Shown: piece by piece, positions 17,468 to 26,130 of the stretch
Position numbering within the stretch: position 1 is the stretch's first letter
How the letters are laid out: every line of letters starts with the position of its first letter
Origin: Oceanobacillus polygoni
GTDB taxonomy: Bacteria > Bacillota > Bacilli > Bacillales > Amphibacillaceae
Reading direction: 5' to 3'
NCBI RefSeq assembly: GCF_008304605.1
Contig: NZ_PIJY01000007.1
Location: forward strand, 1 to 64,000
DNA: 64,000 nucleotides
Made by a program: the position numbers and the translations under genes
Notes under the pieces: model-generated
Databases searched by the model: none
Seen by the model: only the letters and a program-made list of their open reading frames with translations
Told to the model about the DNA's origin: nothing

Positions 17468-19150
17468 TCATTTCTTATATCCATTATTTGAAATTACTTC
17501 CATTGCTATCTTACGCTTCTTAGCAATCAAATTAGAATACACCGGTAAAGCAAAACCTTTTATTTCATCAAGTACAGCTTGCTTTTCAGCTTCATCTGAA
17601 ACAACCGAGGATATGATCGCTAATGCATTTCTTTCAACTCTTAGGTAGCCCTCTTCACAAAGTACCCCTGCCATCGTTTCTTTTATTCCTTGATTTGATT
17701 TTGTTGCTTGAGCAGTTAACTGCACGCATTTCATTACATAAATTTCCTTGATAACGTCTGCTAACATTCGTTGGATTTCTTGGTCTTGTTGGCGTACATC
17801 ACACTCATTAGAAAACGCTTTCAAAATCATGTTTAATAGATTCCTAGAATTGTGAACGAATAGATTTCCAGATTGCTTTTGTTGTTCATCCAGTTGGATT
17901 ATTGATTTATCTTTACGATACAATTTTAGAAAGGACTTTGCAATTGTTAGGCGATTAATTTCACTCGTTCCTTCAAATAACCGATTGATTCTTGCATCTC
18001 GGTATAAACGCTCTACCTCATATTCCTGCATGTATCCATAACCACCATGAATTTGTACAGCTTCATCTACAACAAAGTCTAAAGCTTCCGATGCATAGAC
18101 TTTATTAATCGAACAATCTATTGCATAATTAGAAAGATGACCTAGTAAATCCTCTTGTTTTGAGAAATTAGTATGCAGATTATCCAATCTATTTGCTGTC
18201 GCATAGGCTGCACATTCACTTGCAAAAATCGCTAAAGTCATATTCGCCAGCTTCTCTTGAATCATTGTAAACTGAACAAGTTCCTGATTAAATTGTTTTC
18301 GTTCTTTTCCATAATTCACTGTAAGGGACAACGCTTGTTTCGCCGTGCCAACATTAGCGAAGGCAAGTTTTAAACGAGCAAGGTTTAATATATTAAGCGC
18401 AACGGAATGTCCCTTCCCAACCTGACCGAGCACTTGGTCAGTTGTCAGCATGACATTATCTAAAATTAAGGTTGCTGTTGATGACCCTTTAATGCCCATC
18501 TTTTTCTCTTCTAAGCCGATTGAAACGCCAGGCATTGATCGTTCCACAATAAATGCCGTAATACCACTATCCGTTTTTGCGAAAACAACGAAGACACTGG
18601 CAATATGAGCATTCGTAATCCATTGTTTTTCTCCATTTAATACCCATTCCCCACTTTGTTCATCTAATACTGCACTTGTCTCGGATGCCAATGCATCTGA
18701 TCCAGCATTTGGTTCTGTTAATGCGTATGCACCAACCCATTCTCCCGATACAAGCTTCGGTAAATATTGTTCTTTCTGCTCTGGAGTTCCAAAATATACA
18801 TATGGAAGTGTTCCTACACCCGTATGAATATTGAAAGATACACTAAAAGATGCTCCATAACCTATTCGTTCAGCAATTAAACCTGCAGCTTTTTTGCCTA
18901 GTTCCATACCCCCATATTCCTCGGGAACTTCTGCACCTAATAATCCAAGATCTCCTGCATCGCGAAATAGTTTTTTTGCAAGTTCGTAATCATACGACTC
19001 GAGCTTCGTTATAGTTGGTGCTACTTGTTCTTGGATAAATTTATCAATTGTTTTAGCGATAAGTTTTTCCTCATCATGGAGATCTACAGACATGACTGAT
19101 TGCTCGTTCGGAAATAGCGTATGCTTCTTAGTTGTTTCCATCTTCTCCAC
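17468..19150 (-). CDS. Acyl-CoA dehydrogenase (probably isobutyryl-CoA or related)
   Basis: A 560-residue FAD enzyme with the two acyl-CoA dehydrogenase signatures (AYALTEPNAGSDA and QIHGGYGYMQEYEVERLYRD). A C-terminal extension of about 170 residues makes it resemble the FadE/very-long-chain type rather than a 380-residue short-chain enzyme. Operon position before mmsB and mmsA suggests oxidation of isobutyryl-CoA to methacrylyl-CoA, but by domain layout a longer-chain substrate is also possible. The start chosen is GTG at 19150, 7 nt after AGGAGG; the longer frame from 19201 begins before this site. No methacrylyl-CoA hydratase is in the cluster. Confidence 0.82.
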   Translation of the reverse strand: MEKMETTKKHTLFPNEQSVMSVDLHDEEKLIAKTIDKFIQEQVAPTITKLESYDYELAKKLFRDAGDLGLLGAEVPEEYGGMELGKKAAGLIAERIGYGASFSVSFNIHTGVGTLPYVYFGTPEQKEQYLPKLVSGEWVGAYALTEPNAGSDALASETSAVLDEQSGEWVLNGEKQWITNAHIASVFVVFAKTDSGITAFIVERSMPGVSIGLEEKKMGIKGSSTATLILDNVMLTTDQVLGQVGKGHSVALNILNLARLKLAFANVGTAKQALSLTVNYGKERKQFNQELVQFTMIQEKLANMTLAIFASECAAYATANRLDNLHTNFSKQEDLLGHLSNYAIDCSINKVYASEALDFVVDEAVQIHGGYGYMQEYEVERLYRDARINRLFEGTSEINRLTIAKSFLKLYRKDKSIIQLDEQQKQSGNLFVHNSRNLLNMILKAFSNECDVRQQDQEIQRMLADVIKEIYVMKCVQLTAQATKSNQGIKETMAGVLCEEGYLRVERNALAIISSVVSDEAEKQAVLDEIKGFALPVYSNLIAKKRKIAMEVISNNGYKK

Positions 19151-19235
19151 ATGCTTTCCTCCTTTTTTAATAGAACATGGACGTGCTCTGTAAAAAGTCA
19201 CATCACCCCTTTTGAAAACCCTTACAATTAAAACA

Positions 19236-19282
19236 TCAAAAAATGCACATTAACATTTCCAGAAGGAAGTTGTTAGTGTGCA
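19236..19282 (-). terminator. Riboswitch-linked terminator in the valine operon leader
   Basis: On the minus strand a long imperfect stem (TGCACACTAACAACTTCC with GGAAATGTTAATGTGCA) is followed by TTTTTT. It lies between the cobalamin aptamer and the first gene, which is where an expression platform belongs. Confidence 0.75.
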
Positions 19283-19305
19283 TGATAAAATACATACAAA
19301 GCTAG

Positions 19306-19325
19306 CTTGTTTAGAAGTAAACAAG
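19306..19325 (-). other. Hairpin between aptamer and terminator
   Basis: CTTGTTTA and TAAACAAG form an 8-bp stem with a 4-nt loop in the leader RNA. It is possibly part of the antiterminator choice; no pairing model was computed. Confidence 0.4.
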
Positions 19326-19371
19326 CATACACGTAACACCTCCTATCCTCGTAGGAATAAATGCCGCTTGG

Positions 19372-19558
19372 TATAGGCAGGTCTCCTGGCTTTGATCATC
19401 ACAATTCGAACCTTCCCGTCTAAAACATCTAAACAGTGGTACCCACCGAATTGCTCCCAATTACAGTTGCGGGACAGCGTCGGATTTTCACCGAACTTCC
19501 CTTTTAAGCAATAAAGGTAAATTTTATTGCACCTACACCTTTGAAACTATTCAGTTAT
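19372..19558 (-). promoter_or_regulatory. Cobalamin (B12) riboswitch
   Basis: On the minus strand the conserved core is plain: GGTGAAAATCCGAC, then GCTGTCCCGCAACTGTAA, and the 3' B12 box AAAGCCAGGAGACCTGCC (about 19379-19396). It is followed by a hairpin and an intrinsic terminator, then the acyl-CoA dehydrogenase-mmsB-mmsA operon with no gene in between. Adenosylcobalamin binding normally turns such genes off. Control of a valine-degradation operon is not a usual target. Confidence 0.93.
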
Positions 19559-19564
19559 TTTTAA

Positions 19565-19593
19565 ATTATAGCACTCTTCTTTCGAATTAACAA
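19565..19593 (-). promoter_or_regulatory. Promoter of the riboswitch-valine operon transcript
   Basis: On the minus strand TTGTTA and TATAAT are separated by exactly 17 bp, just upstream of the cobalamin aptamer. Confidence 0.75.
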
Positions 19594-19680
19594 GATTATT
19601 CATTCCTATATTTTTTATACGTGCATAGGATCTTCTAATTGTTCCCACACTATAATGGACACAACTAAAGGAGGGCGCAC

Positions 19681-20166
19681 ATGAAGAAGATCGGATTTCT
19701 GCTTGTATTATGTTTCGTATTTAGTCTCCTAACGGCTTTTGAACATCAAGATAAGCTTGAAATTACGGACACAGAAATAACCGTTATTCAATCAGAAGGT
19801 ATATTACGTTATGATTTCAAAATTAAAAACACAGGTGAAGCGACCATCGAAAGTGATTTTGATTATCCTGGACAGCATCCATTTGGCATTGAATTCATTG
19901 TACAACCAAATGAGAAGTTATCTGAAGTTATGATAATGGAAGAGCATACAAACTATAAAAAGATGCTGCCTTTAGGTAGTGGACATGCCGGATTTTTTGA
20001 GCCAAATGTTGAAATGCCAGTTTACTTAGAATATAAAATAAAAGACGATGTTAATCCCGAAGAAGTAAAAGAACTTGCATATGATGCCTCGCTACTAATT
20101 TTAGATGGTGTCGACATTACCGTAAAGTTTCCATTGCAAGAACTACAGGAGCAGCTTTCCAACTAA
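19681..20166 (+). CDS. Small secreted protein of unknown function
   Basis: A 161-residue protein with an N-terminal signal-like hydrophobic stretch (about 4-19), no lipobox, and a following beta-rich domain. YDFKIKNTGEATIESDFDYPG resembles an Ig-like extracellular fold. The ATG at 19681 follows AGGAGGGCGCAC. It stands alone between the divergent B12-riboswitch operon and a terminator. The family was not recognised; an exported or membrane-anchored role is inferred from the signal sequence only. Confidence 0.65.
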   Translation: MKKIGFLLVLCFVFSLLTAFEHQDKLEITDTEITVIQSEGILRYDFKIKNTGEATIESDFDYPGQHPFGIEFIVQPNEKLSEVMIMEEHTNYKKMLPLGSGHAGFFEPNVEMPVYLEYKIKDDVNPEEVKELAYDASLLILDGVDITVKFPLQELQEQLSN

Positions 20167-20171
20167 CAAAT

Positions 20172-20212
20172 GATTCCTTCTTCACCTATATCGTGTAGTT
20201 GAAGAAGGAATC
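20172..20212. terminator. Bidirectional terminator
   Basis: A 13-bp stem, GATTCCTTCTTCA (20172-20184) with TGAAGAAGGAATC (20200-20212), lies between convergent genes. The T-tract is weak on both sides. Confidence 0.65.
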
Positions 20213-20216
20213 AGCT

Positions 20217-21155
20217 TTACCGCTCTTCTATTAACTGCATTTTCGCTGCTTGTATGGTAGAAAGTTCTATTTCTTTTTCTTTCAAGGTCTTATTTAACTT
20301 TCGGATTATCGAAACGACAATAGCATGTTGATCTCTTGCCTGCTGTAAGGAATCCTGAATTCTCCCTTGAACCATCCAATCTACAATTAAACCATCAAAG
20401 AAAAAGTCTGCAAATTTCAGCATGCCTGAAATATCGATTTGGAAGTCTGTAACCTCATCGACATCCAGTAATTCCTTTTGGAAGCTTCGCATGCTCGTTT
20501 GTGCGTGATGGATATGATTCGTCGCTTTATCAATATGATCATGCTTTACCATAGTCGAAATCATCCCACCACCAAACATATCAAATGTACCCCAGCCCTC
20601 TGCACTTTCTAGTGAATCCATTGCGTTATTAAGTGCAAGCTTAACTTTATTACCTGCTTCAATCGCTTCATCCAGTTCCATCATGTATGCTGCAAGGTCG
20701 CCTTCTGTTTCATTTAATTCAAATAAGCGATTTCCAAATGCAGCATCCTTTTCCTTCATCATTTGCTCCTTGGCAGACAAAAGAACCTGGTAGTCTTGAT
20801 CAGCCTCCATGACTCCTTGCAATTTATCATGCAATTCATTAATAGAGTCACTAATTTCATGCTTCGTCTTTTCAGCCTCTTCAAGCTGCAGCTGTATCGC
20901 AATAACTTCTTGCTTTTCCTGTCTCAGCTTTTCATGCTTCGATCCAAAAAGTGTTTGTATTAAATTTGTTATGCCAATTCGCTCTAGCTTCTGGACATCT
21001 TTTTTTTCAGCAATAACTTGCTTTTCTAACCTACTAATCTCCATTTCAATCTCTATTAATTCACGCTCATAATCAGCAAGCTGTATCTCCCACTTTTTCT
21101 TTTTGCTCATAGCACTTCTAACTCGAATGAGCTGCTCATTTATCGCTTCATACAT
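20217..21155 (-). CDS. Coiled-coil protein of unknown function
   Basis: A 312-residue soluble protein with heavily charged heptad-like helices at about 20-135 and 140-185. A glycine-rich segment (GWGTFDMFGGGMIST, about 195-210) follows, then a more ordered C-terminal part with another coiled coil (about 270-312). There is no signal peptide or transmembrane helix. The ATG follows AGGGGG. Proteins of this layout occur as hypotheticals in Bacillus; no function is known to me. It is monocistronic, between terminators. Confidence 0.6.
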   Translation of the reverse strand: MYEAINEQLIRVRSAMSKKKKWEIQLADYERELIEIEMEISRLEKQVIAEKKDVQKLERIGITNLIQTLFGSKHEKLRQEKQEVIAIQLQLEEAEKTKHEISDSINELHDKLQGVMEADQDYQVLLSAKEQMMKEKDAAFGNRLFELNETEGDLAAYMMELDEAIEAGNKVKLALNNAMDSLESAEGWGTFDMFGGGMISTMVKHDHIDKATNHIHHAQTSMRSFQKELLDVDEVTDFQIDISGMLKFADFFFDGLIVDWMVQGRIQDSLQQARDQHAIVVSIIRKLNKTLKEKEIELSTIQAAKMQLIEER

Positions 21156-21236
21156 GTAATGGCCCCCTAGAAATGATTGATATGCACTACTTTTATTTAC
21201 GTTAAAGTATGGTGATGGGTTTCACTTTTACACACT

Positions 21237-21275
21237 AAAAAGGAAAGCATCCAGCTAACAGATACTTTCCTTCTA
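21237..21275 (-). terminator. Terminator after the 3D-domain gene
   Basis: AAGGAAAG-c-ATC pairs with GAT-a-CTTTCCTT (stem with one mismatch). On the minus strand it is followed by TTTTTAG. Confidence 0.75.
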
Positions 21276-21283
21276 TTTATCGT

Positions 21284-22555
21284 TTATTTTACAATTGTAA
21301 CTTTTACTGTTCGAACTCCCCAATTATAGGCATCTGCTTGAGTTGGTACGAAAACATCAATTTTCTTACCTTTAATCGCACTACCGATATCGCCAGCAAT
21401 AGCATGACCATAGCCTTCTACATCAACGATACTGCCTAATGGGATAACACTTGGATCTACGGCAATTACTTTTGCATTTGGATTTTTATTAAGATTAATT
21501 CCAGTTGACGTAATACCAGATCCTCCAGCACTTTTGACCGTATATGCAGTAGAAGTCACCGTAAAGGTTTTACCATCGGAAGCTTGTTCCTTCTTTTCCG
21601 ATTCTTTTTTCGGCTCTTTCTTCTCTACCACTTTCTTTTCTTCTTTCTTGTCTTCCTTAGCCAGCTGCACTATTTTACCTTTATCAGCTGACTTCTCTTG
21701 AGCAGAAGCAACTTCTGTTTTAGCTGGCTTTGCGACTTCCTGTTCCTTCGCTTTTGCCTCTTCCTTTGCTTGCGCTAATTCAATTTCACGCTGCTCTTTT
21801 TCTTTTGCAATTTGCTGCTTTACATCACCTTCAAGTGAAGCAAGTGTACTATCTTCTATCTGTAATTCATCTGCCAATGCGGCTAATTGGTTTTGTTTTT
21901 GTTCCAATGATGATTTTTGTTCTTTATTTTGCTCTAGTTGTTGAGCAATTAGCGTTTGTGTTTCTTCTTGTTTTAGTTTAAGTGCATTTAATTGATCCAG
22001 TTTATCAAACACAGTTGCTTGTTTTTTTGCTACTAATTGGATATCAGCCTCTTGCTGCTCGATTAACGCTGCATCCGAGTTTGCAATTGTGTTAACTGCT
22101 GATACACGAGAAATAAAATCACCAAAGCTTTGTGAACCGAAGATTACTTCTAAGTAGCTGATCTTACCGCCCGACTGTTGTGTAGAGACGATTCTACCTT
22201 TTAAAATTTCATATCTTTCTTCAATCTTCTTTTCTAATTCTTTCATTTCTTCTTCTAAGATTGAAATTTCTTCTAATGTACCGTCAACCTTATTTTCTGT
22301 TTCACTCAACAATTTCTGATTTTCTTGCAAAGCTGTATCTACTCGTTCTATTTCTTTCGATAATGTTTCTAGCTCTATGATAACATCTGCAATTTCACTT
22401 TCAGCTTCTGTTAAATTTTCTTTAATTGTTGCGCGCTGCTCACGAATCTTATCTAATTCGTTCGTACTATCTGCAAAGGTCGGGATACTAAAAAACGAAC
22501 AACTTAAACCAACAATCATCATGACTGCGATTAGTTTCGCTAAGGTTCTTTTCAA
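21284..22555 (-). CDS. Secreted murein-acting protein: PcsB-like coiled coil plus 3D domain
   Basis: A 423-residue exported protein. It has a signal peptide (cleavage near TFADS, about 29) and a long PcsB/CwlO-like coiled coil (about 32-255, with GGKISYLEVIFGSQSFGDF). A Lys/Glu-rich linker (about 260-325) and a C-terminal 3D domain (about 330-423) follow; the 3D domain shows VTSTAYT, VDPSVIPLGSIVDVEGYG, AGDIG and KIDVFVP. 3D domains are found in YocH/MltA-type lytic enzymes that cut glycan strands, so cell-wall turnover is likely. The start is TTG at 22555, 5 nt after GGGGGAG. Confidence 0.8.
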   Translation of the reverse strand: MKRTLAKLIAVMMIVGLSCSFFSIPTFADSTNELDKIREQRATIKENLTEAESEIADVIIELETLSKEIERVDTALQENQKLLSETENKVDGTLEEISILEEEMKELEKKIEERYEILKGRIVSTQQSGGKISYLEVIFGSQSFGDFISRVSAVNTIANSDAALIEQQEADIQLVAKKQATVFDKLDQLNALKLKQEETQTLIAQQLEQNKEQKSSLEQKQNQLAALADELQIEDSTLASLEGDVKQQIAKEKEQREIELAQAKEEAKAKEQEVAKPAKTEVASAQEKSADKGKIVQLAKEDKKEEKKVVEKKEPKKESEKKEQASDGKTFTVTSTAYTVKSAGGSGITSTGINLNKNPNAKVIAVDPSVIPLGSIVDVEGYGHAIAGDIGSAIKGKKIDVFVPTQADAYNWGVRTVKVTIVK

Positions 22556-22686
22556 ATTGACTCCCCCGTTTTTTAATTCACGTCTACGTCTCTATTTATA
22601 GACAAGATGATAGAACTTGCTTGCCTGCAGTTATGTGAATTATGTATTTTATACTATTATTTACCTATTCTAGGTTTGTTGTAGTA

Positions 22687-22724
22687 TAACATTATCAAAT
22701 GTCATAGATATTATGATAATGTTA
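22687..22724. repeat. 11-bp inverted repeat upstream of the 3D-domain gene
   Basis: TAACATTATCA (22687-22697) and TGATAATGTTA (22714-22724) are perfect inverted copies separated by 16 bp, about 130 bp upstream of the start. It may be an operator or a hairpin in the leader. No T-run follows. Confidence 0.5.
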
Positions 22725-22929
22725 CAATTGTATTTCAAAACAGAACGTATGATCTTTTTATGTATTATGGAAAATCTTTGATTAACGAAAATCGCAGGGG
22801 CAATCAGAGGTTAATAGAATCGGATATCAGAGGACGAAATTGTTTAGAGAATCAGCATATTTCACTCAATTATCAGCTTTTTCCGTGTGAACATCAGCAT
22901 TTCTTGAGAAAGAACCCATATGGACGACA
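22725..22929. other. Intergenic stretch without a supported gene
   Basis: A plus-strand open frame from 22760 has no ribosome site, ends in the next gene's antisense and looks accidental. Nothing else was recognised. Confidence 0.4.
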
Positions 22930-22976
22930 AAATAAAGCAACCTCCAAGACGATTACATGGAGATTGCTTTATTTAT
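22930..22976 (-). terminator. Terminator after the symporter gene
   Basis: AAATAAAGCAA-c-CTCCA pairs with TGGAG-a-TTGCTTTATTT. It lies about 25 bp downstream of the symporter stop on the minus strand and is nearly symmetric. Confidence 0.75.
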
Positions 22977-23000
22977 CTATTAGAACGAACATTTTTCCAA

Positions 23001-24227
23001 CTATTCCTTTGCTTTTGTATTTGCTCGCCTTTCATTTTCGGAAATAATATAGGCACATGCCGCATCACCAGTTATATTAAGTGACGTACGGAGCATATCC
23101 AATGAGCGGTCGATACCAATAATAAGAGCAATTCCTTCAACAGGAAGCCCAACCTGCTGTAATACCATGGCAAGCATGATCAATCCAACCCCTGGCACTC
23201 CTGCAGTTCCAACACTAGCCAATGTTGCAGTTAAAATAATCATGATAATAGCGGTAAAATCCAAGTGTATCGCATATACTTGGGCAATAAAGACCGCAGC
23301 TACCGCCTGCATAATCGCAGTTCCATCCATATTGATAGTAGCTCCTAATGGCTGCACGAAGCTACTGATTTCTTTACTTACTCCAAGGCTTTCTTGTGCC
23401 GATTTCATTGAGACTGGTAACGTTGCATTTGAACTGGAAGTACTAAAAGCAACAGACATTGCCGGGAAAAATCCTTTATAAAACGTGATCGGATTTCCTT
23501 TTCCAAGGAGCCAAATGGCTAAGCTATAAATAACCAGTCCGTGAATAAACAGGCCTAAAATAACAGTTCCCATATATGCTCCCATCGAACCAATTGCATC
23601 CAGCCCAGCATTCCCAATGGCTGAGGCAATTAAAGCAAAGGCACCATATGGAGCAGCTTTCATAATCAGGGTTACAAGAAACATGAGAATTTCATTTGTT
23701 TGATCAAATAAACGATAGACACCTTGCGTTTTTTCGCCTAAGAAAGCAAGAGCGAGTCCAATAAAAATCGCAAATGCGATGATTTGTAACATATCTCCAG
23801 TAGCCATTGAAGTAATTGGATTATTAGGAATGATATTGATAATCGTCTCCATGACAGGTGGAGCCTCGTTCGCTTCATAACTAGCATTTCCTACATCAAA
23901 TACTCCTTCAGCTCCTGGTTTGATTAGAAATGCTAATGCGAGACCGATACAAATGGCAATTGCAGTAGTAACGAGGAAAAAGGAAATGGTTTGAAAACCG
24001 ATTTTCCCTAGTTTAGCAGGCTCACCCAGACCAGCGGTTCCAAGGACAATTGATACGAACACTATCGGTACAACAATCATCATAATTAAATTAATAAAGA
24101 TTTGTCCAACTGGCGTTAACACATAGGTATCTATATTTGAAAACATACTTTCCGGAACGAATGTTAACCCCATCCCTACAATGACACCCAGTACAAGAGC
24201 TATTAATATCTTTTTCGTTAAGCTCAT
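23001..24227 (-). CDS. Dicarboxylate/amino acid:cation symporter (DAACS)
   Basis: A 408-residue glutamate/aspartate or C4-dicarboxylate symporter with eight helices and two re-entrant loops. It shows the serine-rich motif AFSTSSSNATLPVS (hairpin 1), the cation-binding motif NMDGTA and GVPGVGLIML (hairpin 2), all as in GltP/GltT. The ATG at 24227 follows AGGGTGGT by a short gap; the longer frame from 24284 precedes that site. Monocistronic. Glutamate against dicarboxylate specificity cannot be settled by eye. Confidence 0.87.
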   Translation of the reverse strand: MSLTKKILIALVLGVIVGMGLTFVPESMFSNIDTYVLTPVGQIFINLIMMIVVPIVFVSIVLGTAGLGEPAKLGKIGFQTISFFLVTTAIAICIGLALAFLIKPGAEGVFDVGNASYEANEAPPVMETIINIIPNNPITSMATGDMLQIIAFAIFIGLALAFLGEKTQGVYRLFDQTNEILMFLVTLIMKAAPYGAFALIASAIGNAGLDAIGSMGAYMGTVILGLFIHGLVIYSLAIWLLGKGNPITFYKGFFPAMSVAFSTSSSNATLPVSMKSAQESLGVSKEISSFVQPLGATINMDGTAIMQAVAAVFIAQVYAIHLDFTAIIMIILTATLASVGTAGVPGVGLIMLAMVLQQVGLPVEGIALIIGIDRSLDMLRTSLNITGDAACAYIISENERRANTKAKE

Positions 24228-24284
24228 AGCTACCACCCTTCTTAAAAAGAAACTAAGAAACAAATGGTTCCTTTCTAAATCCAC

Positions 24285-24664
24285 TGTATGGCTAACGAAT
24301 ACCTGATTAACTGGCTATTTGCAGTCCAGCTAAGTTTTATCTCCTCCTTTCACTTGTTCTTTATAAAAATATTAATTACTTAAGGCTAATCGCAAGTGAT
24401 TACAATGTATTTTACAAATTTACTGTCTCATTATGAATAATCAAAAGACATCATCATAATGTTAAAATTCAATAAGCAATTTACCATAAATAAAACTTTA
24501 GACAGCCATACAGTTTTTTAATTCCTATGACTCTTTTTAGATTTTAAGAACTAAATTTGGAGAAAAAGTCTTCAGGTTGTCAGGTACATCTATTTTGCAA
24601 TTATAGGAATGATTATCATCAACAGCTTCCTCACAAACGTATTTAATGCCTGAGCATTCACTAT
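24285..24664. other. Intergenic stretch, no supported gene
   Basis: AT-rich leader of the symporter gene. On the minus strand a stretch at about 24540-24670 reads as a 40-codon frame without start codon or ribosome site; it may be a gene remnant but is not convincing. ATGATTATCAT near 24607 looks like half a Fur box but has no target gene. Confidence 0.35.
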
Positions 24665-24705
24665 AAAAAGCCCGATCTCTCTTTATTAGAGAAATACGGG
24701 CTTTG
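24665..24705 (-). terminator. Terminator after the P450 gene
   Basis: AAAGCCCG and CGGGCTTT close an imperfect stem with an inner TCTC/GAGA pairing. The minus-strand T-run follows. Confidence 0.75.
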
Positions 24706-24714
24706 TTTTATGTT

Positions 24715-25992
24715 TTACTTCTTAATTTGTTTTACATGTGTTAATACTACTTTGCTATGCGGAATACTTGGCACGCTCACCATGCTAAAACTTAAATCCT
24801 GATCCGGAATTTCGTATTCCATCTGATTAACGAAATGATCTAAACTTACTTTCATCACTTCAACTGTGACCCACTCTCCTGCACAGCGATGCCCCATAAA
24901 GTAGTCACCACCGCCTTGCGGAATAAAGCTAAACAGACTTCCCTCCCAGTCAGTAAACCGTTCAGGATTGAAAATATCAGGATTCTCCCAGATTTCAGGG
25001 TCATGATTTGTACCATAGAGATCAAGCAATGTTAATGTGCCTTCTTCAAATTTATAGTTATTCCAGGTAAAATCTTTTTTTACCAATGCTGCTACAAATG
25101 GAAAAAACGGATAAAAACGCCGGACTTCCTGTACAAACATCTGAGCATATTTTTCATCGGGCGTTTTTAGCTTCTTTCTTTCTTCTGGATAATGATGTAA
25201 TGCCAGTGCAGTGAAATTGATGAATATAGCAATTGCCACAATTGGTCTCAGGATATTAATTACTTCCACAGAAGCCGTTTCGGTATCCAGAAGATTTCCT
25301 TCTAAGTCTCGATACCAGCTAAATCTATGTAAAGCTGTATCCTCGGGAGGGTTTATTTCTCCATTACGCACCTTATCAACCAACTCACCCATCCATTTTT
25401 CGACGCTGTTCCTTGCATGTCTTCCTGACCAGTGGTTTGGACCAACAGCAGCTGGAGACTCAAACATCGCCGCCAAGTCTTTTGTCACTTTCTTCACATC
25501 ATCTTCTTCCAAAGGAACACCTGCCCATTGGCAAGCTGTTCTGCAAAGAATCTCTTTTACTTCATCATAAAGAACAACCTCATCCATCTGTTGCCATTTA
25601 CTTAGCGCTAACTTCCACTGCTTATTCGTAATGTCTTTTAAACTTTGAAGTCCTTCTGGAGACATGATGGACATAAACATTTCTTTTCGATGCTTGTGCT
25701 CTTGTCCATCCAAAGCCTGAACACCATTCTTCCCAAACAACGTTTGAACCACACGGTTTGGTGCAGCATCTTTTCTTTTGAATTTTTCCGTATCATAGAA
25801 GGCTTCAGCAGCTGCTCTTCCTCCCATGCAGATCGCTTTCTTTCCGAGTAATCGGGTTTCGAAAATTTCAGAACTAAAACTGTGCCGCCTGTTCAAAATG
25901 TACATATATCCTTCTCTCATAAGGCTCAAGGTGTGATCTATACCTTCTTCATGGGGCATTTGATTTGTATCCGACATTGTACCCATCTCCAT
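24715..25992 (-). CDS. CYP152-type cytochrome P450 (fatty-acid peroxygenase)
   Basis: A 425-residue heme protein of the CYP152 group (Bacillus YbdT/CypC, BS-beta). The heme thiolate cysteine is in GHRCAGEW. The substrate-carboxylate arginine is in LRPIVAI, where ordinary P450s have the acid/alcohol pair. The distal residue equivalent to BS-beta Gln85 is Gln92 (VQALDG), with His99 following. These enzymes use hydrogen peroxide to hydroxylate fatty acids; Gln rather than His at this place favours hydroxylation over OleT-like decarboxylation. The ATG at 25992 follows AAGGAG by 11 nt; ATG at 25977 is an alternative. Monocistronic. Confidence 0.88.
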   Translation of the reverse strand: MEMGTMSDTNQMPHEEGIDHTLSLMREGYMYILNRRHSFSSEIFETRLLGKKAICMGGRAAAEAFYDTEKFKRKDAAPNRVVQTLFGKNGVQALDGQEHKHRKEMFMSIMSPEGLQSLKDITNKQWKLALSKWQQMDEVVLYDEVKEILCRTACQWAGVPLEEDDVKKVTKDLAAMFESPAAVGPNHWSGRHARNSVEKWMGELVDKVRNGEINPPEDTALHRFSWYRDLEGNLLDTETASVEVINILRPIVAIAIFINFTALALHHYPEERKKLKTPDEKYAQMFVQEVRRFYPFFPFVAALVKKDFTWNNYKFEEGTLTLLDLYGTNHDPEIWENPDIFNPERFTDWEGSLFSFIPQGGGDYFMGHRCAGEWVTVEVMKVSLDHFVNQMEYEIPDQDLSFSMVSVPSIPHSKVVLTHVKQIKK

Positions 25993-26090
25993 TCTGTGAA
26001 ATTCTCCTTTTTATAATATTCCCTATTCACTTTTTAAAAAACTTGAATTGCTAAAAGGGTTCACATGGAGGTATTGGGGCATTATTAGGA

Positions 26091-26118
26091 AATCCCCCTT
26101 AATTTAATAAGGGGGATT
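26091..26118 (-). terminator. Hairpin downstream of the DUF998 gene
   Basis: A perfect 11-bp stem, AATCCCCCTTA with TAAGGGGGATT, has a 6-nt loop. The T-tract is poor on the minus strand, so termination is likely but not certain. Confidence 0.55.
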
Positions 26119-26130
26119 GTTCGTTCGCAG

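Noticed and set aside
22760-23047. 95-codon plus-strand frame
   Set aside because: It crosses the symporter terminator and the 3' end of that gene in antisense, has no ribosome site and shows no family signal.
24600-24620. Fur-box-like ATGATTATCAT
   Set aside because: It is only half of the usual 19-bp palindrome and no iron-related gene starts nearby.
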